From contig JBJEIY010000022.1 in assembly GCA_051877515.1 (NCBI GenBank), forward strand, positions 1-10,798: a stretch of DNA of 10,798 nt, written 5' to 3'. This stretch comes from XBB1006 sp051877515. GTDB lineage: Bacteria > Bacillota > Clostridia > Lachnospirales > Lachnospiraceae. The translations under genes and the position numbers were made by a program. Below, piece after piece: positions 7,397 through 10,798 of the stretch (positions within the stretch are counted from its first letter, which is position 1; each line of letters starts with the position of its first letter). Below the pieces are notes generated by a model. It was not told the DNA's origin, did not search any database, and worked only from the letters and a program-made list of their open reading frames with translations.

Positions 7397-9136
7397 CTAT
7401 TTCTTCTGATATTTGTTAAAGAATTTTTCTATTATAGCGTTTTCTCTATTCTTAACAAAATATGACATCCAGTCAAAATCTATTTTTCCATCATTTGTTA
7501 CCGGAAGAGAAATCTTCATTTTTAAGAATGTTGTATCAACATCTCGCACCAGTCCTGATAACAGTTTCTCTGACAAACCATTCAGTATGGTTTCTAAATA
7601 CAAACCAGCATACTTATCAATTTCATACTTACAGGATACCACTCTCATAAACTGGCCACCATACCACGCACGTTCACGATAAAAAAACACCATCTGAAGC
7701 AATCCCAAGCTATAGGTACCTTCTTTATTTAACCCTGTATAATCAATAAATCCTGTCTTCTCACAAATTCCCCGATTTGTTACAGTCCTGGTTATATAAT
7801 CGTATATGCCTGAGCTACTGGTGGGATTCTTTAAATCTTCTTTATTATAACTGGCTGCCACCTTATCAATGTTAAACACTTCAGAAACAGGAAAATCTTT
7901 CATTTTTTTCTTTTCTAAGTCTTTCAAAGACTTTTCTGTATATGGCGCATTTATTTGCTCAACAATCCAATTGTCAATATCCCAGGACAAATGACTATCA
8001 ATGGAATTTAAGTAAGATATTTCTTCTGGTTTGTAGCTGATCTCAATATGCTTTTCAAAATTCCAATCATTACCCTCTTCACTTATCGTATCTTCACAAT
8101 ATACTTTCTTTAAATCCCAAAGAGCTGAATGAAACTCAGGATTTTTCGTTGCATTAAATCCCAACTTATAAATGCGATAAATGTCTTGATATCTTTCTGT
8201 AGGATGATCAACTTCTTTTATACATCTCTCCGTTCGTTTATATCCATCATTTCTGAAATCAATAAATTTGACAATATCATACTTAAATTTATGTGGTGTA
8301 CCTGCTTTAAATACATATATACTCGTTTGTACTGTAGCATTTGGTTCAAACAAATCCATCGGCATCTTTATGCTTGCAATCATTGTATGCTTCGCTAAAA
8401 TCGACTTGGTAATCTCAACAGCCTTTCCAGCACCGACAGAATCTTGAATAATCACGGCACCATATCCGTCTTTCTTCATATGGTCAAGTCCGAATTCAAA
8501 AAAAGGTAATCCATTTCCTATATATGAAAAAGGCGGATTTAACAGTAACACATCTGCTCCAAAATCATCAAAAACAGATTCCGGTGTTGTAAAAGTATCT
8601 GTCTTTTTTATTTGTGTACTTCCATCTCCGCGTAAAATCATGTTCGATGCAGCGAGTGTATACATTTTAGCATCGATCTCTATTCCTAGTAATTGTTCTT
8701 CTTTAATCGAAACTATTGCTTCATGAGCTGCTTTAGTATTCTTACCAAATGATCTGTTAGCATCGTATACCATCTGATCCATAGCTGCAACAAGAAACGC
8801 AGCTGAACCAGTTGCTATATCCATAACACGAGACTCTCTATTCACGTCCAACAATTTAGCCATCATTGTTGTAATATACGGCGGCGTTAATACTTTTCCT
8901 AATGATGCTCCATCGCTTAATGCATACTTCAAAAAGGTCGAATACATTTCAGCCATAATATCCAATGCACCACCGGTCAGATTAATTGCAGTATACACAT
9001 TATAATATAAATATGTAAATATCTGTTTATTGATTGATGCCTGACCATTTATCATTCCTTCTACTGCTTTATCCAAATCTGTTGGCAAATCTCTCGCTGC
9101 ATCTAAAGATATAGACATCTTGAAGGAATCGAGCAT
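7397..9136 (-). CDS. N6-adenine DNA methyltransferase with fused target-recognition domain (type IIG C-terminal part)
   Basis: A 579-codon frame carrying the modification and specificity parts of a type IIG (BcgI-like) restriction-modification protein. An N-terminal helical region (about 1-75) is followed by HsdM-type methyltransferase motifs: GKVLTPPYI (80-88, motif X region), the SAM-binding VMDIATGSAAFL (104-115, motif I), GIEID (151-155), and the catalytic NPPF (200-203, motif IV), which is the N6-adenine form. Residues 413-560 resemble a type I S-subunit target-recognition domain: the FPVSEVFNI start, YITRTVTNRGI, the GLLQMVFFYRERAWYGGQF segment, and the closing ISLPVTNDGKIDFDWM typical of BcgI-like enzymes. 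The ATG at 9136 has no Shine-Dalgarno sequence (upstream is AT-rich with the A7 run), so independent initiation is doubtful. The coding sequence is visibly AT-richer than the envelope genes, suggesting horizontal acquisition. Only one recognition domain is seen, and no separate S subunit follows. Confidence 0.88.
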   Translation of the reverse strand: MLDSFKMSISLDAARDLPTDLDKAVEGMINGQASINKQIFTYLYYNVYTAINLTGGALDIMAEMYSTFLKYALSDGASLGKVLTPPYITTMMAKLLDVNRESRVMDIATGSAAFLVAAMDQMVYDANRSFGKNTKAAHEAIVSIKEEQLLGIEIDAKMYTLAASNMILRGDGSTQIKKTDTFTTPESVFDDFGADVLLLNPPFSYIGNGLPFFEFGLDHMKKDGYGAVIIQDSVGAGKAVEITKSILAKHTMIASIKMPMDLFEPNATVQTSIYVFKAGTPHKFKYDIVKFIDFRNDGYKRTERCIKEVDHPTERYQDIYRIYKLGFNATKNPEFHSALWDLKKVYCEDTISEEGNDWNFEKHIEISYKPEEISYLNSIDSHLSWDIDNWIVEQINAPYTEKSLKDLEKKKMKDFPVSEVFNIDKVAASYNKEDLKNPTSSSGIYDYITRTVTNRGICEKTGFIDYTGLNKEGTYSLGLLQMVFFYRERAWYGGQFMRVVSCKYEIDKYAGLYLETILNGLSEKLLSGLVRDVDTTFLKMKISLPVTNDGKIDFDWMSYFVKNRENAIIEKFFNKYQKK

Positions 9137-9966
9137 AATATTTTTTTATCATCAGGAAGGTTCTTTCTATCAAGAAACTCCTTCAGATGATTAATTATTA
9201 TTACACCATCTCTCTTTTGTTCGGTTTTTATCCCCTTTAAATCATCTGGCACAAGTCCACTGTCAAGCAGTGAAAAATCATCATCCAATACATCCTGCAT
9301 CGATAATAGCATTCCAGATACATAAACTACTCTTTGATCAACACCTATATTTTGGTTGTTCATCATTTTATTTAAAACTTTTGCATGCTTTATAAGTTCT
9401 TCACGAGTTTTAATTAAGATTCTATGTTTTTCATCCTCAGTAACTACTGCATTATTATAAAATGCACTAAAACTTTCTTCACTTTCCAAAAAGTCAAGTG
9501 AACTGTAGTCTTTCATGAACTTTGGTTCAATGTTCGTAGAAAAAACATAATATGTAGATATTTTAATACTTTCATCGCTTTCTCCAGAAATACCAATGGC
9601 TATTACTTCATCATACTTCTTGCTTTCAATCATATTTCTAGCATAATAAACAGCACCGTTAACTGCATAATTGCTAACCGATTTTTCATCCATCTTGATT
9701 CCAGTCTTTGTAGCCGCAACATGAAATTTATGATAAAGCTTATTTTCAATCACAACAGGAATTTTATACTTTTCAACATGAAAATCCGGCTGTCCGAAAT
9801 TCTTCTTACTTTTCGTTTTTGCCGCACCTTTCAGCGCTTCTTTCATATAGCTCGACATAGCCGACTTTTCATTATAGTCAACACCTTTATTTAATTTTAA
9901 AGAGTCAAACTTTTTCTTTACAGCATCATCCACATCCGCTTCTAATGTATATAATACTTTTCCCAT
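9103..9966 (-). CDS. PD-(D/E)XK nuclease domain of a type IIG restriction enzyme (N-terminal part, frameshifted)
   Basis: A 287-codon frame whose first 275 residues look like the restriction domain of a BcgI-like type IIG enzyme. FGQPDF supplies the catalytic aspartate D61, and VVIENK supplies E74 and K76, a D-X12-E-X-K arrangement of the PD-(D/E)XK fold; a following helix (SVSNYAVNGAVYYARNM, 96-112) and the AIGISG strand fit the rest of the fold. Residues 185-275 are helical and would normally lead straight into the methyltransferase. The last 12 residues (from I276) are out-of-frame sequence after the A7 run. The ATG at 9966 has a good GGAGG six bases upstream; another ATG at 9970 is too close to it. 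As a free product it might bind DNA weakly, since in this class cleavage normally depends on the fused recognition domain. It is AT-rich like its partner. Confidence 0.82.
   Translation of the reverse strand: MGKVLYTLEADVDDAVKKKFDSLKLNKGVDYNEKSAMSSYMKEALKGAAKTKSKKNFGQPDFHVEKYKIPVVIENKLYHKFHVAATKTGIKMDEKSVSNYAVNGAVYYARNMIESKKYDEVIAIGISGESDESIKISTYYVFSTNIEPKFMKDYSSLDFLESEESFSAFYNNAVVTEDEKHRILIKTREELIKHAKVLNKMMNNQNIGVDQRVVYVSGMLLSMQDVLDDDFSLLDSGLVPDDLKGIKTEQKRDGVIIINHLKEFLDRKNLPDDKKILCSIPSRCLYL
9136..9150 (-). other. Frame junction at an A7 run between nuclease and methyltransferase parts
   Basis: The upstream frame reads GAT AAA AAA ATA and then leaves the family-like sequence, ending at 9103. 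The downstream frame becomes open immediately after a TAA at 9146-9148. Adding one A to the seven-A run (9141-9147), or a -1 slip on the second AAA codon, gives D-K-K-N-I-M-L-D-S and joins the frames into about 856 residues. This fits a homopolymer frameshift mutation, a phase-variable switch, transcriptional or ribosomal slippage, or a sequencing error; the sequence alone cannot decide. Confidence 0.8.
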
Positions 9967-10223
9967 ACATTACCTCCAAAATTTTTCTTTTCCAGGTAAT
10001 AATCTTTATCTTCCTTTTTCCGTCCAACATCTTCCTTTGATGCGGATAATTCTATCTTTTCTGTTAATCTTCTGACTGTTTTTACACACTTACAGATAAG
10101 AAATCACTTTAGAAATTATTAAAATGTTCATTCATTTTTCTCTCTTCCACTCATAACAATATCACAAAACAAGATATTTTTCCACACTTCTATGTATTTA
10201 GAAAGACTTAAACGGGCATGCTT
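9967..10223 (-). other. Long leader between the LexA-like promoter and the restriction gene
   Basis: About 257 bases separate the predicted start site from the nuclease ATG. Apart from the GGAGG at its downstream end I see no ORF with a usable start, no clear terminator, and no second good promoter. An open minus-strand frame (9942-10103) has coding-like residues rich in K and E but contains no ATG, GTG or TTG, so it is at best a remnant. Confidence 0.4.
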
Positions 10224-10239
10224 TAGAACATATGTTCTA
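10224..10239. promoter_or_regulatory. Candidate LexA/DinR (SOS) operator
   Basis: TAGAACATATGTTCTA is a perfect 16-bp palindrome containing GAAC-ATAT-GTTC, the core of the Gram-positive LexA (DinR) box (CGAACRNRYGTTYG in Bacillus subtilis; here the outer C/G are A/T). It lies just downstream of, and touches, the -10 region of a minus-strand promoter, covering the expected transcription start, an ideal position for repression. The regulated gene would be the restriction enzyme at 9966, though the distance is long. Confidence 0.6.
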
Positions 10240-10243
10240 TTAT

Positions 10244-10271
10244 ATTGTATCACATATTTTTTCTTTTTCAA
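10244..10271 (-). promoter_or_regulatory. Sigma-A-type promoter upstream of the restriction-modification gene
   Basis: The minus strand reads TTGAAA (10266-10271), 16 nt, then TACAAT (10244-10249) preceded by TGA, an extended -10. A perfect TATAAT also follows at 10239-10244 but has no well-spaced -35. Start would fall within the palindrome at 10224-10239. Confidence 0.6.
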
Positions 10272-10276
10272 TCCTT

Positions 10277-10298
10277 TTTTCATTTTCCAGAATGAAAA
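10277..10298. repeat. Short perfect inverted repeat just upstream of the -35
   Basis: TTTTCATT, a 6-nt TTCCAG spacer, and AATGAAAA form an 8-bp perfect inverted repeat ending 5 bases from the minus-strand -35. It could be a second regulator site or an AT-rich upstream element; no known operator consensus matched. Confidence 0.4.
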
Positions 10299-10378
10299 TT
10301 AAATAATCTTCATCCGCTACATGCATATTGATAGAGCATACATCAAACAAACACCAGCTACAGGGTGTAGGGCAAAGA

Positions 10379-10412
10379 AAAACCCCTGCAAACCAGTGTT
10401 TACAAGGGTTTT
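10379..10412 (-). terminator. Terminator-like hairpin
   Basis: AAAACCCCTGCAAAC and GTTTACAAGGGTTTT pair at 13 of 15 positions around a CAGT loop. On the minus strand the stem is followed by TTTTTCTTT, a terminator tail that would stop leftward transcripts before the restriction-gene promoter. On the plus strand the tail is only TTTT. No minus-strand gene enters from the right within the window. Confidence 0.5.
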
Positions 10413-10587
10413 GAATGTTCTGCTTATTATCTCTTTGTTAACGTTTGAGAACGAGAAAAGCCCGGAAACAAGGGATTCTTTACAGCAAATGTTGCATACG
10501 TGTTTTACACGGTAGACTACTCAGGGCGTCCCAGGGCTTCTGTGTACTTACAAATTGGCGTATAGAATTAATTGAAAGGAGCTACTT
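10413..10587. other. Repeat-rich leader region before the small plus-strand ORF
   Basis: This stretch carries several small self-complementary elements: CGTGT-TTT-ACACG (10499-10511), GGG-CGT-CCC (10524-10532), and AAGCCC (10458-10463) facing GGGCTT (10534-10539). Just left of the terminator-like hairpin is another, CTACA-GGG-TGTAG (10358-10370). It may be a structured leader or the edge of a mobile element. I do not recognise a riboswitch class, and no reliable promoter was identified. Confidence 0.35.
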
Positions 10588-10737
10588 ATGGCTAAAATAA
10601 TCTTTGCAATGTATAACCCTGAATCTGACTGCGTTGAGGTTAGTATCAGCGATGAAATCCATGTCTCTTTTAACTGTCAAAAATGCAATGCTTCCGTTCA
10701 TCTGGACGAGTCTTCTGATATTGCCTATCTTACGTAA
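10588..10737 (+). CDS. Small hypothetical protein with a CxxC pair
   Basis: A 49-codon ORF on the plus strand, the only supported gene of that orientation. It has a strong ribosome binding site (AAAGGAG, 6 nt, ATG). The product starts MAKIIFAMYNPESDCVEVSI and contains FNCQKC (C30 and C33), then an acidic tail ending IAYLT. There is no signal peptide or membrane segment; a small beta-strand-rich fold with a possible metal-binding CxxC is an inference. The N-terminal pattern (short strand, Y-N-P-E, C-V-E-V) reminds me of small DUF6061-type proteins near mobile elements in gut Firmicutes, but that is recall only, and the rest of that family would be missing, so it could be a truncated copy. Confidence is for the ORF being translated. 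Confidence 0.55.
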   Translation: MAKIIFAMYNPESDCVEVSISDEIHVSFNCQKCNASVHLDESSDIAYLT

Positions 10738-10798
10738 GCGCCTAATAATCGGGCGTCCTTCCTAAATATCTCGCATCCATGCAATGGTTTGCCAGAAT

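Noticed and set aside
9942..10103. Open minus-strand frame upstream of the nuclease with coding-like K/E-rich residues
   Set aside because: It lacks ATG, GTG and TTG codons and overlaps the nuclease start, so it cannot be called a gene; it might be a remnant.
10277..10298. Possible CodY box at the inverted repeat upstream of the restriction gene
   Set aside because: Aligned with the CodY consensus it matches only about half of the positions; kept only as an inverted repeat.
10321..10515. 64-codon plus-strand ORF starting ATG CAT ATT
   Set aside because: It has no ribosome binding site, runs straight through the terminator-like hairpin and other inverted repeats, and its translation resembles no family I know. 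It is probably a chance open frame.
10540..10587. TATAGAAT as a -10 for the small plus-strand ORF
   Set aside because: No acceptable -35 hexamer lies 16-18 bases upstream, so a promoter is not supported.
1..10798. tRNA, rRNA, CRISPR array or transposase
   Set aside because: No cloverleaf, rRNA-like sequence, regularly spaced direct repeats, or transposase/integrase motifs were recognised on either strand.

Overview
The window looks like chromosomal DNA of a low-to-moderate-GC Gram-positive anaerobe, most likely a clostridium of the Lachnospiraceae type. The evidence is the gene families present (TagH-type wall-polymer exporter ATPase, tandem bacteriohemerythrin, DUF554 protein, POT transporter), strong GGAGG-type ribosome binding sites, and sigma-A-type promoters. 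Genus is not determined. Every large gene is on the minus strand, so transcription runs from high to low coordinates; only one small ORF at the right end is on the plus strand.

Positions 49-4047 hold a cell-envelope operon read leftwards: promoter, a 4-codon leader ORF, tagH (export ATPase), murI (glutamate racemase), a CDP-glycerol:glycerophosphotransferase-family enzyme, and a sugar-transfer-associated ATP-grasp protein. Together they suggest assembly and export of a teichoic-acid-like polymer, coupled to D-glutamate supply for peptidoglycan. The permease partner of TagH (TagG) is not in the window.

Positions 4075-7219 hold a probable two-gene unit, a double-domain bacteriohemerythrin followed by a DUF554 membrane protein. 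Upstream of it is a POT-family peptide/proton symporter with its own strong promoter. A rho-independent terminator sits between the symporter and the hemerythrin.

Positions 7397-9966 hold a visibly AT-richer restriction-modification locus. An N-terminal PD-(D/E)XK nuclease ORF is followed, in a different frame, by an N6-adenine methyltransferase with a fused C-terminal target-recognition domain. The two ORFs overlap at a run of seven A residues, and one extra A (or a -1 slip) would join them into a single protein of about 856 residues, a type IIG (BcgI-like) enzyme. The downstream ATG has no ribosome binding site, which favours a single broken or recoded gene.

Positions 9967-10798 are a long intergenic region. 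It carries a minus-strand promoter whose start site coincides with a perfect 16-bp palindrome matching the Firmicutes LexA/DinR core (GAAC-N4-GTTC). It also has several inverted repeats, a terminator-like hairpin, and a 49-codon plus-strand ORF encoding a small CxxC protein. The most interesting combination is a type IIG restriction enzyme that may be SOS-controlled at transcription and frame-controlled (or broken) at translation.
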